From the NCBI GenBank assembly GCA_029718625.1, contig CM056377.1:37222199-37286198 (forward strand): a stretch of 64,000 nt of DNA. Direction: 5' to 3'. This document shows, in pieces, positions 53,911 through 64,000 of this stretch; positions within the stretch are counted from its first letter, which is position 1; each line of letters starts with the position of its first letter. Origin of the DNA: Synaphobranchus kaupii (lineage: Eukaryota; Chordata; Actinopteri; Anguilliformes; Synaphobranchidae). The position numbers and the translations under genes were made by a program. The notes under the pieces are model-generated. The model did no database searches. It saw only the letters and a list, made by a program, of their open reading frames with translations, and was not told the origin of the DNA.

Positions 53911-54035
53911 TGTAGGGAGAATGTGTACTCCTCCAGCTCCTCAACAGAGAGCATTTCCTGTTTGCCACGCTGAAGAGGTGCCATGTTTACGTTCAGACAT
54001 GGGTTTGAGCTACTCATCTTTGGGCTTTGATTCTT
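53911..54035 (-). CDS. Exon E of multipass membrane protein gene
   Basis: A 125-bp exon: 41 codons plus two bases. The acceptor has a clear pyrimidine tract (CTTTTTTGTTGTTGATGAAACAG) and the donor is CTACA|GTGAGT. It encodes KNQSPKMSSSNPCLNVNMAP, then LQRGKQEMLSVEELEEYTFS. The second half is acidic and probably helical; the first is Ser/Pro-rich and likely disordered. It lies N-terminal to the first membrane helix and is probably cytoplasmic. It starts in phase 0, matching the 55.5-kb exon. No known domain is recognised. Confidence 0.85.
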
Positions 54036-55448
54036 CTGTTTCATCAACAACAAAAAAGAATAAGGAAGAAGAGACACAACACATACACTGTTGGTCAAAG
54101 CGGCAACCTCTCTGGTTAGTTTTCAAAATATCATATCAGATATTTGCGTTGTTGCACAGTATATCAAAAGACAGGTATGCAAATGTGAGAACCATCATGA
54201 TGCAAGTTACTGTATGCAACTTTTTCCAAAGCCGGAAATTTTAAATAAAAATAACGTGGCGCTGTCTCACACAATGCACAAACGGCGTCATTGAGCAGCT
54301 GAAATGTTATCCACCGCAGTTATTTAGAGCCAAAAATCCATAAACAAAATGAAATGGAGTTAGGGAAGATGTGTTTTTAAATATTTCACAGAACTACTGC
54401 AATGCTAATATTATTTGTTAAGCCGCCAACATGTTAACAGCTTGCTTTCCATCGTCCTGTCAAGTGCGCTTCGCCCTTGGGTGAGCTTAAGAATGGTGCT
54501 ACAACTTGCAAAATACTCACTAGTAATGTATGTTAATGAGTTCTCCAGTTGGAAATGTGCCTATCTTTTCTGCCCCTACACCTGAGAAATCGTGTTCAGG
54601 AAAAAGTAAATACGGAAGAGAGGTGATAAAGCCTGCATTGGCCTTCATGCTTTCTAGAAAGATAAAAATAATATTCCATTTTTAAAGAGATGACATGCAA
54701 ATTCTCTACATGTTTCTGGGAATGGTTCATCACCAGAAAACGTTTTAATTAGCCCTGAGCTACAGTTTGAGGGCCTGAAATTTGATCCTGCAGCCCTGGC
54801 TGAGGCATGTTTGAGATTAGTGCACTTAATCATTAGACAACTGGTTTAAAAACTGTGATAAACAGAAAGCCGGGGTTCTTGTGCTCGTCAAAGTTCTTGA
54901 AGTTCAGTGGAGAAATTTACTTTTGAGGCTGTCACTTGCACTTTTCTGTCTAGTAGTTGTGAGGGATTTGAAAAAACTGCAGTGGTAGGGCCATTTAGGA
55001 ATGCATTTTATGGGTGTGTCGGCATGTGTGCTTGTGTGGCGCATGAGGCGGTAAAGTCGTCATCGAAAACAGCCAACAAATAACCTCACAACAAAAGGCT
55101 GCACCGAAGGCAGACCGGCAGCTGGAATGTGAGACAGCAATGCCAGATTAGCAAAGAAGGCAATTCAGCAATTACCACTTCAAAGTGTGGCAGGTAACTT
55201 ACAGGCTTTGATTAATTTAGCTTAAGTCCTCTGTAGCTCAGGAAGAGGCGTGTTCGGAGCAGTAAAAAGGTTCGCTGGCATTGCTGATTTCACAGAATTT
55301 GAGTTGCTTTGGCATGTCAAGCAGATCAAAAACGGGCTTTGAAGAGGAAAATACCTGTTAGTGTGAAATGTATTTTGACAAATCTCAGATAATAATGGCA
55401 AGGTTTGCCTATTTTGAAGGAGAAACAGTTCCCCAATCACACTGTTAC
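54036..55448. other. Intron D-E (1.4 kb)
   Basis: AT-rich intron with no mobile element or RNA gene that I can support. Confidence 0.5.
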
Positions 55449-55536
55449 CTTGTAGTGCATTCTGGTGTCTCCTTTCACTGGACGGCTTCGCTCGCCTGCT
55501 CTGCGTTTTCCGGGATCACTTGACTTGAATCCTTTC
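55449..55536 (-). CDS. Exon D of multipass membrane protein gene (basic linker)
   Basis: An 88-bp exon: one base completing a Trp codon plus 29 codons. The acceptor is TTGTTGTGTTGCAG and the donor is AAG|GTAACA. It encodes KGFKSSDPGKRRAGERSRPV and then KGDTRMHYK, a very basic, Ser/Pro-containing linker that is probably disordered. The two other frames contain stops within the exon, so the frame is fixed. The KRR/RSRP cluster could be a phosphorylation-regulated or membrane-proximal basic patch; that is speculation. Confidence 0.82.
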
Positions 55537-58500
55537 CTGCAACACAACAACACACTTCTGTGCGTTATCTCCGTGTGGTGCTAAAAGCATTTGGGATAAA
55601 AATAGTGAAAATGGGGAGAGGAAGAGAGAAGAAAAAAGAGATCGAGCAATTGTGTACACCTTCTGCATTTACTTCTTCTAAGACACTGCATAACTAACAT
55701 ACCACAATAAAAGGGTAAATAAGCAAAAACAATGCTGTGCCCGTTATGGTGAATTTCAAATATGAAGGCGAGTGTATGTGTGTGTGTTCCCATGAACGCA
55801 ATAGATCCTCCAACCTAAATTTGTTAATGTGCATGCAAAGTTGAAGTCTCTGAACTGAGTTAAATTGTACAACTATTTAAATGTTATATTTACACTATAA
55901 TGCTCAAAATGTACTACCAAACTAAATTACAATCTGAACCCAAAACTGTGTTGCTTAATCTAAAAAAAATGTTCCAAAAGAGGGATGAATATAATTAAGA
56001 TTTTGAAACCAGCAGCTGCTTTTCCATCTTTAAATCGTCCCTCATACTGTAACAGGTTAACTTGTGGCTGCGTATACTCTGACACAGGTGAAATCTGTTC
56101 TGCTGCACTGTCTTGAGACTCTGCAATGACAACAAAGGCATAGAATCAGTTCACATTCTGCCACAGAGAGAGAGAGCGAGCCACTCACAAAAGTTCCTTC
56201 CGCACAAATCTCTCACAATCTGAAAGCAGACTTTGTGAGTGAAATCGCTCTAATGCACGCAATTAGACATGATGAAAAATCGAAAAAGAAATTAAATTTA
56301 GTTGTAATACATTTCTCCATTCTTCCTTCCTTTTGGAAAATTACTTTTGAAGTGTTTTTTTTTTTTTTTTGCTGTAATTTAAATGGTAAGCCGCCAGATG
56401 TGTGTCTCATGCTTGAAGAGCTAAGGCTTTGCATTATTTAGCATATTAACATTCGCAGAATTTAAAAAAGGGTTCCTTCGTCGCCTGGAGGTCTAATTAA
56501 GTAAACCTTAGCTTGATACATGTAAAAATTTCAGTATGAGAAACTTTTTTTTCTTTCTCGCTTTTTTCGGCAGCCAGTCACATCTATATAATAAATATGG
56601 AAACTTCCAAGATGATATAATTTTTCCTCTCGCTTCAGGATTAAATATATCCTAATAATAACTTTTATATATAGGCAACATATCAGGAATTCCTCTGAAG
56701 GCTAAAATGTACTTAATGGCAGGACTGGTTAGCCTGCTGAATGTTGCCATTTCCCTCTTGCTCTATCTCTCTCCATTTTTTTTGACATTGACATCAGATT
56801 TCATTTTAAGACTGTTGTAGTTTTAATTAGTGGTTTTGCTGGTACACATTCAAAATGCCTACAGTTACAAGGTTATGGATTTAAATATCTGCATTTTTTG
56901 AGGAGAAAATGTATGGTGCGGTGACTGGATAACTTATGTCAAATTTACATGTTGCATGCCCTCTTTAAGTATCAAATAAGACAATGAATAAAATACACTG
57001 GCAAGTCATTCATTGTTCTATTTACCCTAGTTTATAGAATGTTATTCATGAAGCAGGCTGATATGGAGGCAGAGAATGGATTTCCCCACACACATTTGAC
57101 TCCATGAAACATCACATTTTTAATTTTCATAAAAAAACGCCATAAATTCAAATCCACAGAATGCACTGACAGAGTATTGTGAAATCACAGGATAATTGGA
57201 AAGAAAATAAAATATGCTATATTTTTCAGTTCCACAGCCATTTTAAATGAAATGTACTTGTTTTCTAACAAATGTTGTTGTTTGCTAACATACGTTAGTT
57301 AATGTACTGGAATTTAAAAATATTCTGAGGCTTGGAAGAGAGAGATAGACTATCATATGTATTTCTTCTGAGTGATAAAGCGTCAACAGGCAGGCCATAG
57401 CTACAAACTGTTTGGTAAGAATGGTGCAATCATTTTAGAGTGCTTTATTGGGACGATAAAACACTATGAAAGGACAATAAATATACATCTCTTTCCAACA
57501 AAGGCACTTAAAACAGTGTGTGTGCCAACAAATATCAAGAATCATACTGTACTGCATTTGACCATATTACTTTTTATTGGGCTTCAAGTTTTTCATTTTG
57601 TAATGCAAGCCCACTGGCATAAAGAGGAGAGTGTCAGTCTGTGTTCGGCTCTCGGCTTCTTATTCAGTTGACTATAAACCCCGTCAGCGGCACACTCGCT
57701 CAATAACTGCTCCATGGCGTGGATTTTTAATGGGGGAACACCACACTGCAGCTTCGGGTTTAATTATGTTCACAACCCTGACGCTCAGATGGTGTCGGGC
57801 CAGAATTAGCACAGTGGTGACAGCTACAGGCTACGTCCGTGAACTTGAAGGTCCACAGCCACAACCCTCGTTCTCAGAGGGGGAACAACAGCTCCTTGTT
57901 ATACCCCGGTCTCTGAGCCTTGTGCGAGATGCACACTGAGGAAAATGGCCCCTGGCCACTCGCGGCGAAGGCCCGGGCCCTTTTGTAAGAGCACGCCGCG
58001 ACCAGCCGAGCTGGTCTCCCTCATCACCTGCGCTGTGATTGGTCAAGAGGTGCAATGAACCTTGGTTACATGAATTATTAATTACCCTTGTGTTTTCCCT
58101 TTTGTTGTTGAATACACACAATAAACATAATAATGTAAATATTTTGTTGCTTTTGTTACTTTATGCGAATAACTTTTGGGTTTCACAAACATGACTTGCT
58201 AATGGGCTATGTTTTACTATAACTGTCAGGATTGTCTGAGAGTATTTGAGATAAAATAACTTTATGTATTCCCATATAAACTACACATGGGAGAATTATT
58301 AAAACACATTATTGTTATTGTGTAGCAATAGCATAAAATAAAAGTGCTTCAAAACATCTTGGCCCATGGACTTTGAATAAAGGGTTTCTCAAGGGTCTTG
58401 TTCTATTTCTATTCATTCTATGCTTTCATATATTCATCATTTATGTACTCATACTGTGAATTGCAAAGGTTAAAATGTCAAATTCAAGAGTATAGAACTG

Positions 58501-59072
58501 ATTCAAAGACACTGACAGCGGATAATTAATAGGGGAAAAGATACACAGTGATTGAAACGGTATGATACTGCATTGCATTTAACCCCTCATGACCACTACC
58601 CCTATCCTGAGGGATCTTATCCTGGAGGTACGCAGATGCACTCCTAAGAGATTAGCCGAGAAGTCTCAGAAAAAAATTCACTCTGCCTAAAAGCGCAGTA
58701 TATTCTGATGACATACTTAATGAATGACACGCAAAATGCATGCTCTAAACTGTGGTACTGAGACACAGTGTGCATTGTGTGCAATATTTATAATACTGTA
58801 ACATTTAGGACACATTGTGTCCCCGGGACGAATATACAGTACACTGAAAAGCAGTCGCACAATAAAATCCTAATCTAATTAGTCACTTTAATTCAAACAA
58901 ACCCAGTGTGAGCAGATCGTCCAGTTAACGGTAAAGGTCATTTGACCCATAACGCTTCCAGCAACATTATATATTACAGCACAATATTCTGCTCTTTATA
59001 AATTATGTAATATTATGATTACATTCTTTTTTGTTGCAAACTGTCACACACACGCGCGCACGCGCGCACGCA

Positions 59073-59104
<32 letters not shown>

Positions 59105-61104
59105 CAGAGCTTTTCATGTCAATGGAAGAGCTCTCGATTACAGTATGTGCAATGCAATCTTCACACAGGTAGACTTGTGGTTAGAGCCATGCAGATGATT
59201 AAATTACTCTCCTTCCCCATCCACAGAATGATCCTCGAAGCAAGCATTTCAGCTTCATAGCACGAACAACAGAAAGCCCTCTGTCGACACAGATCATAAA
59301 CCAAGGTACGTTCATCGCGAAGACATTTGGGGTCTTAACATTGGCCTGAGTGCAAGACATCTGATAAGTCTTATCATTTCATTTCATGTTCTGAATTGGA
59401 TTATCACTTCGGGATAGGTTAAAGGTGTCCTTCCTCTGCTCCTTTAAACTTGAAATGATCTCTGGATGGAACGCAAAGCCTTGGCGCATAGGAACCGGCT
59501 TTAAGACCAAAGTGTAACATCTGAACGCCGTGACCCTCTTTCTTTGCTCTTCCAAAGGCACCTAGAACACATTTCTTGTGTAAACGCGGCATAAACTTCG
59601 CGTTGCATTTAAAACCATGTACGTGATGTGAAATAGGAGATGCCGCCTGCTTTGGTTTGGGAGCGGGTTCACTTCTCCGGCGACTCCCAGCCTAGTGTTT
59701 TGAGTCCAGCCCTCGATGCCTGTGTGGAGGAGCATAAATCTCCTGCAGTACTTCCCCAACACCAGTGGGGACACTTCCCTTGTGGGTGTTAGGATCTCTG
59801 TGGGAGGTCAAAGGTTGTCCTGCAGAGGAAGTGACAAGCTGTGAAATGTAAAAGAACAATTTCTTCCACATGTTGCTCCACTCTGAGAACACTATGGAGC
59901 TGTCAGACAGCATCACGTTAAAATGGGCCAGGTTACTACCCAGCAGACCTGTCACAACTCATTTGTAATTAAAAAGGCTGTGTGATGTTTAAAGCTGAGC
60001 ACCCCAGAAACTTTTAAGAACTGTTAAATAAAGATGAGCGCTGCCAAAAAATGATGTATTAATAATGGAGGCTCTTCTTTGTGCTAGATCAATACCAAAT
60101 GAGTCTGCGTTTGATTCTTAACTCGTTCAGGGTGGAGCACGAATGGAAACTCAGAGATACAACAAAAGTGTATATGATAAGATTATGATTATCTATAGTG
60201 GAGGTATAATAGTACATCTTAAGATGCAGTTACTTTGGGCAAACCCCCCGAAATGGCATTTATTCTCTCTCAACTCTCAACTTGCAAGACAGGTGGACTC
60301 AAAGTACTTTAAATAGTGGGTGTATTGTCTGTCAACATTAACACTTTTTTTTGGGGAAAGAGAGCTATCAGCAAAAAGTGTTACCATTCAGTCAGGGATT
60401 TTGTGTACAAGTACATAATGGCATGCACAAATCACTCTTGATTCATAAAAAAACAAGCAATGCATTGTGGTCCACGCCCGCACATGAACCTTACGGTCTT
60501 GGCGGTGGCGACTTTGCAGTAAGCAGGTGAGAGAGCTGAAATGGCTGACAGAATTGTCTGAGCTGCTCAGCTTCGCTGGACCGCATTTTACGACTGTGAC
60601 ACTCAGCGATGCACGGTGACATCCACCGGTGTTCGATATATAAAGTCCCCTATTTGTAATTACTTAGGAATGCATGTTCTCCACACATTCACATATAATA
60701 AATTCCGTCCCTTCAGGTGTAAGTACCAGTGACTGATTTATGCTAGAATAAATATCGAGTGCTCTTTTCTCCACGCTCATAGTGGACCCTGGTGACCTTG
60801 GCAGCCATGCCCAGCGTGGAGGGGAGAGGGTTTAATTGTTAACCCCAATTTGTAAGGATCATTTCCATTCCCTAAATTATCAGCGTTGAAAACGGGATTG
60901 GGGCTCCGCGGAGAGCACGTCCCTCTGGTACCCACTGCGTGATTCCTGTCTGCTTCCACTCAAGGCATTTTAATATCCAGGTTGTTCGGGAAACTTGAGG
61001 CCTTAGCCCAAAAGGATCCCGTGCCCGACAGCGGTATAACGGCCCCGCTGGCACTGGGGTCATTGGCCTTGGTCGCAGAACCAGTCTGTATGCATCCGAC
61101 CTAC
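55537..61104. other. Intron B-D (5.6 kb)
   Basis: AT-rich. It holds the alternating CG/CA run listed separately, a GC-rich patch at about 57700-58060, and a repeat-free AT-rich block at about 56200-56900 with TAATTA-type words (possible regulatory DNA). Candidate exons near 59.4 and 59.8 kb were considered and rejected. Confidence 0.45.
59045..59106. repeat. Alternating purine-pyrimidine (CGCA/CACA)n tract
   Basis: A run of CG, CGCA and CA repeats of about 60 bp with strictly alternating purines and pyrimidines, the sequence type most prone to Z-DNA. Confidence 0.95.
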
Positions 61105-61177
61105 CAAACCTGGTCCTTAACCAGGTGCTGCAACACATAGTCAACACCATGCTGACAAGAGTATTTCCCAGCATTGT
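61105..61177 (-). CDS. Exon B of multipass membrane protein gene
   Basis: A 73-bp exon: two bases, 23 codons, two bases. The acceptor is TTTCCCTTTTGCAG and the donor is GTTTG|GTAGGT. It encodes NAGKYSCQHGVDYVLQHLVK, then DQV. The leading AC joins the trailing G of the 63.6-kb exon to give Asp, and the trailing TG joins the leading G of the 55.5-kb exon to give Trp. An alternative donor five bases earlier (CAG|GTTTGG) would end in phase 0 and break the frame into the 55.5-kb exon, so the GTAGGT donor is preferred. It is a short helical-looking segment of unknown function. Confidence 0.78.
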
Positions 61178-63507
61178 CTGCAAAAGGGAAATCTTAATAT
61201 AACCGTAATCTCAAATTTAAGTCTAATACCGAATACAATTTATGCTAAACAGTCCCACGTTGCTTTCGTATTTGCGCAACCTTGTACACCACTCCCACTC
61301 CTCCACTGTAAATGCCGCATGCACAAATAGCCAACTGCTGACAGACACGAGTGCACAAGCAGAGACAATTAAAATTGGCCAGAGCCTTCATATCCTCGAT
61401 GCTTTCACTGCTTTGAAGCTTCCTTTCTAACCACATCTCTTCCACAGAAATCCATCACACTTGACAGCACATCTAACATCGCGTCGGCGCGGCAGACAGG
61501 CTTACTCAAATAAAAGTTGCGGTGGAAACTTCGACGTGCCTTAAAGTTTCCAAACTACCAACTACAGGGACACGAGATTCTTGCGCTGTGAGACATTTGC
61601 GATGTTTACAAATTGCAAATTGGTTCTGATTCTTAACATTCTGCGTGAGAGGCAGACACTTTACGCTGGGAGCGGTAGAGGGCTGAGCAAATTATCGTCC
61701 AGGTTCAAAATCAACTAGCGTCACGACCAACACTTTTTCTCCCCTCTCATGCTAATACCGGCTTGCGATATGAACATCCAGCTCTCCCATTTAGAATAGG
61801 ATTTTGTAACCCCTTTAAACACACGCAACGCGTCCCATGAGTTTTATCCCTGCATGTGGCCCTTTTGTTCTCATCGGCTGTTTCCCAAACAAATGTAGCA
61901 TATCCACAGCTCAAAAATATAAATATGCAAATCACACACGGAAAGGTTAAATGAGTTCTTGCAGAAGTGCTTCCTTCCACATTTTAGTGCATTCGGCCGT
62001 ATATTTTATGGTTCATTGTCGCCCTAATTGTGTTCATTGTTTGTTGTTGTAACATTGTGATTGCGCTGATTATGGCTTTAGATGGAGATGACTCTATATA
62101 CTTTTGATTGGTACGATATATAATAAATATGCATTGCCATTACCGCTGGAGAGGAGAGTGCATAAAATAAAACTTAAGAGGAGGATGAGTAGAGTGCATA
62201 AAACATAATAATATCTTCTAAGGCTGATATACAACATGACACGGTAAAATAAACACAACGGGAATGCATTGACTATATTATGAATGAATATTGTACAAAA
62301 CGCATATTGTCACATACGGTTCCACCGCGTTTCATGCACAGTGCACATGTCGTGTGTAAGAATGCACATACTATGAACTTGTGGACAATATTAATGCACA
62401 TTGAGTATGTATAGGGCCTCATAGTTTTATTTTTCCTCACTTTCAGATTTTACAGTTTAATTTTTTCTGGATTCGTTTTTTTTTTTGTGTAATCAAATTA
62501 CAGATTTGACCTATTTTTACCGTCGGTAAGCATGTTTAATATGTAAGCGTGACAAGAGTAACAATGAACACCATTTAAACACCATTTTAATAGAAGTGCT
62601 CCCATAGCAGTGCTTCACATTATAAAATAAAGTGCTTGCAGGACTTAATGCATTCATAACAAAAAACAAAAACTAACATAAAATTAAACAGTGCAATTGC
62701 AACATACGTAAGTCAGATATCTTAACTAAAATTCTCTGTTTGGAAAATCATCACGTAAAGCTGGGAATTATTATTATTTTTTATCTTGGTAATCAGTTCA
62801 TCCTCTATCACTGATAGTTTAACTTGTTTCATTGTGAAGTACCTAGTAGTAGTTTGGTGAAGCTCCCCAACACTAGCTATTGGAAATAAATGAGTGAATA
62901 AATTATATATAGCCTCTTATAGGCTATATTTATAATTTGTTAACTGTCAATAATACAATAATCAAATAAAAAAAGCAATTTAAATTGTACATATAATTTA
63001 ACACTGAATGAAAAATAGCCATTGTAAACTTGCCTAACACAATGTTGAGAATGCTGCAATTGCTGTTGTCAGCAGTTTCATAAACTACAACGGAGAACTT
63101 TTGGCCACGTACATTAGTAAAGACTGCATGCATATAGGTCTCAAAGACCCAGGCTGTCAGAGCTCCGGTAGTTGACGTCTCACAATCCCAGCATGCATCT
63201 GCCTTGATCTAAACAACACCAAATGTGAAGTAATTTACACAAATATCTCACAATGCCGTGGCGTTCCGTAAATTCCGTAAGTTTATGTGTAAACGCTGCT
63301 TTTTAACCCAGATTACGTTATTCCGTCAGTGATTTCCGTAAAACTGAAAATATGAGCCCTATGTGTACTGTGGGTAACATTTGTATCGGAAATGTAGGAT
63401 AGAAAGTTGATTACCCCAGAGGACAGCTACCGAGGCCTGGTGCTTATCCCCTGCCTCCCCCTGACCTTCAGCGGCATTTGTCCCCCGCAGCGGTGGCGGC
63501 GCCGTAC
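61178..63507. other. Intron A-B (2.3 kb)
   Basis: AT-rich intron. No extra exon, RNA gene or recognisable mobile element is supported. Confidence 0.5.
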
Positions 63508-63689
63508 CTCGCAGTGACGCAGAGGAGCACCTGGAGTGCGCGGAGAGGCTGAGCGGGGACCCCGGGGGCTGCGGCTCGTCGGTCTCGTGGCCCCGCCCAC
63601 CGACGCCGCCCGGGCGCAGCCGGGTTTGGGAGGGGACCTCCAGGGCCACGCTGCGCTCCTCCCCGCTGGAGGGCTCCTCGAGGGAGCTT
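63508..63689 (-). CDS. Exon A of multipass membrane protein gene (Ser/Pro/Glu-rich)
   Basis: The most 5' exon visible: about 60 codons plus one trailing base, donor CGAG|GTACGG. It encodes SSLEEPSSGEERSVALEVPS, QTRLRPGGVGGRGHETDEPQ and then PPGSPLSLSAHSRCSSASLR. It is low complexity, Ser/Pro/Gly-rich and likely disordered. The start is uncertain: an acceptor at TGCAG|GTGAAG would put a TGA in this frame, so the acceptor is probably GTGAAG|A (63689) or three bases further in (63686). All three frames are open because the exon is GC-rich. This frame was chosen because its trailing G joins the 61.1-kb exon in phase. Earlier exons lie beyond the right edge. Confidence 0.68.
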
Positions 63690-64000
63690 CTTCACCTGCA
63701 GTCAGGGGCGCCACAAACTCAGCATGAGCTCAGTCATACAGAGCAGGCCCTCAGACACAGTTTCCCAACACATTATTATTATTATTATTACTACTATTAT
63801 TATTATTATGAAAATCAATTTGGATCCATGTACCGTAGCAATAGCAGAGAGCATTGTTCTGTTCTGCAATGCAATTAGGCTGCTGGGTAATTGGATCAAT
63901 GCATCACTTGCAAAGCATCCGGACATTTTTTGCGAAGCTGTAATTTGTTTACAATTCCGGGCCTGTCTCCAACTTCCATGCTAAAGCATTATTAGCACGC
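63690..64000. repeat. Intron edge with (ATT)n microsatellite
   Basis: It contains an (ATT)n/(ACT)n run at about 63772-63809. No exon is supported between 63690 and the window edge. Confidence 0.7.

Noticed and set aside
57831..58121. 96-codon minus-strand ORF
   Set aside because: GC-rich patch without a convincing acceptor/donor pair and not needed for phase continuity.
59379..59574. Open frames on the minus strand (VPLEEQRKRVTAFR and onward, and a second frame)
   Set aside because: Two competing frames, a weak acceptor without a pyrimidine tract, and no donor in the required phase.
59752..59838. Possible extra exon (acceptor TTTACATTTCACAG, peptide LVTSSAGQPLTSHRDPNTHK and onward)
   Set aside because: Its only usable donors end in phase 0 or 1, whereas the next exon needs phase 2. 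The 61.1-kb and 55.5-kb exons already join in phase without it.

Overview
This is vertebrate nuclear DNA, most likely from a ray-finned (teleost-grade) fish. Coding density is very low. Short exons with canonical GT/AG junctions are separated by long AT-rich introns. There are long CA microsatellites, Tc1/mariner remnants, TTAA-flanked and Harbinger-like foldback elements, and a 5S-rRNA-derived SINE. There is no operon structure, CRISPR array or prokaryotic gene. Most short ORFs in the window are chance readings of repeats or introns.

The main content is one multi-exon gene on the minus strand. I recovered nine exons, at about 63.6, 61.1, 55.5, 54.0, 41.1, 34.5, 33.6, 29.7 and 12.7 kb. Each has an AG acceptor and a GT donor. 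The reading phase matches at all eight successive junctions, giving about 480 contiguous residues. The upstream exons lie beyond the right edge of the window. A weaker terminal-exon candidate, with a stop codon and a downstream AATAAA, sits at about 2.0-2.35 kb. The protein has a Ser/Pro/Glu-rich and then basic N-terminal part and at least four hydrophobic helices (exons at 41.1, 34.5 and 33.6 kb). A soluble, probably cytoplasmic tail follows (29.7 and 12.7 kb). I do not recognise the family with certainty. The multipass architecture and the desert-like introns make the ofcc1/ojoplano (opo) family a tentative candidate only.

The introns are built from layered mobile elements. The clearest case is a degenerate Tc1-like element at 36.9-40.6 kb. 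It was split at a TTAA by a foldback element, which was itself split at another TTAA by a 615-bp foldback. A second 615-bp copy lies inside a 2.55-kb Harbinger-like element at 27.1-29.6 kb. That 2.55-kb element sits directly against a splice donor of the gene, between intron bases +5 and +6. Three other foldback elements (5.1, 14.6 and 48.9 kb) share one core sequence but have different Tc1-type ends.

The rest is intronic or flanking DNA with microsatellites, GC/CpG-rich islands (3.9, 13.0-13.9, 17.6-18.0, 20.0-20.3, 46.3-46.6 and 47.8-48.6 kb) and AT-rich, TAATTA-dense stretches (best example 24.0-24.8 kb). The AT-rich stretches look like candidate conserved regulatory sequence, but that cannot be tested without alignment.
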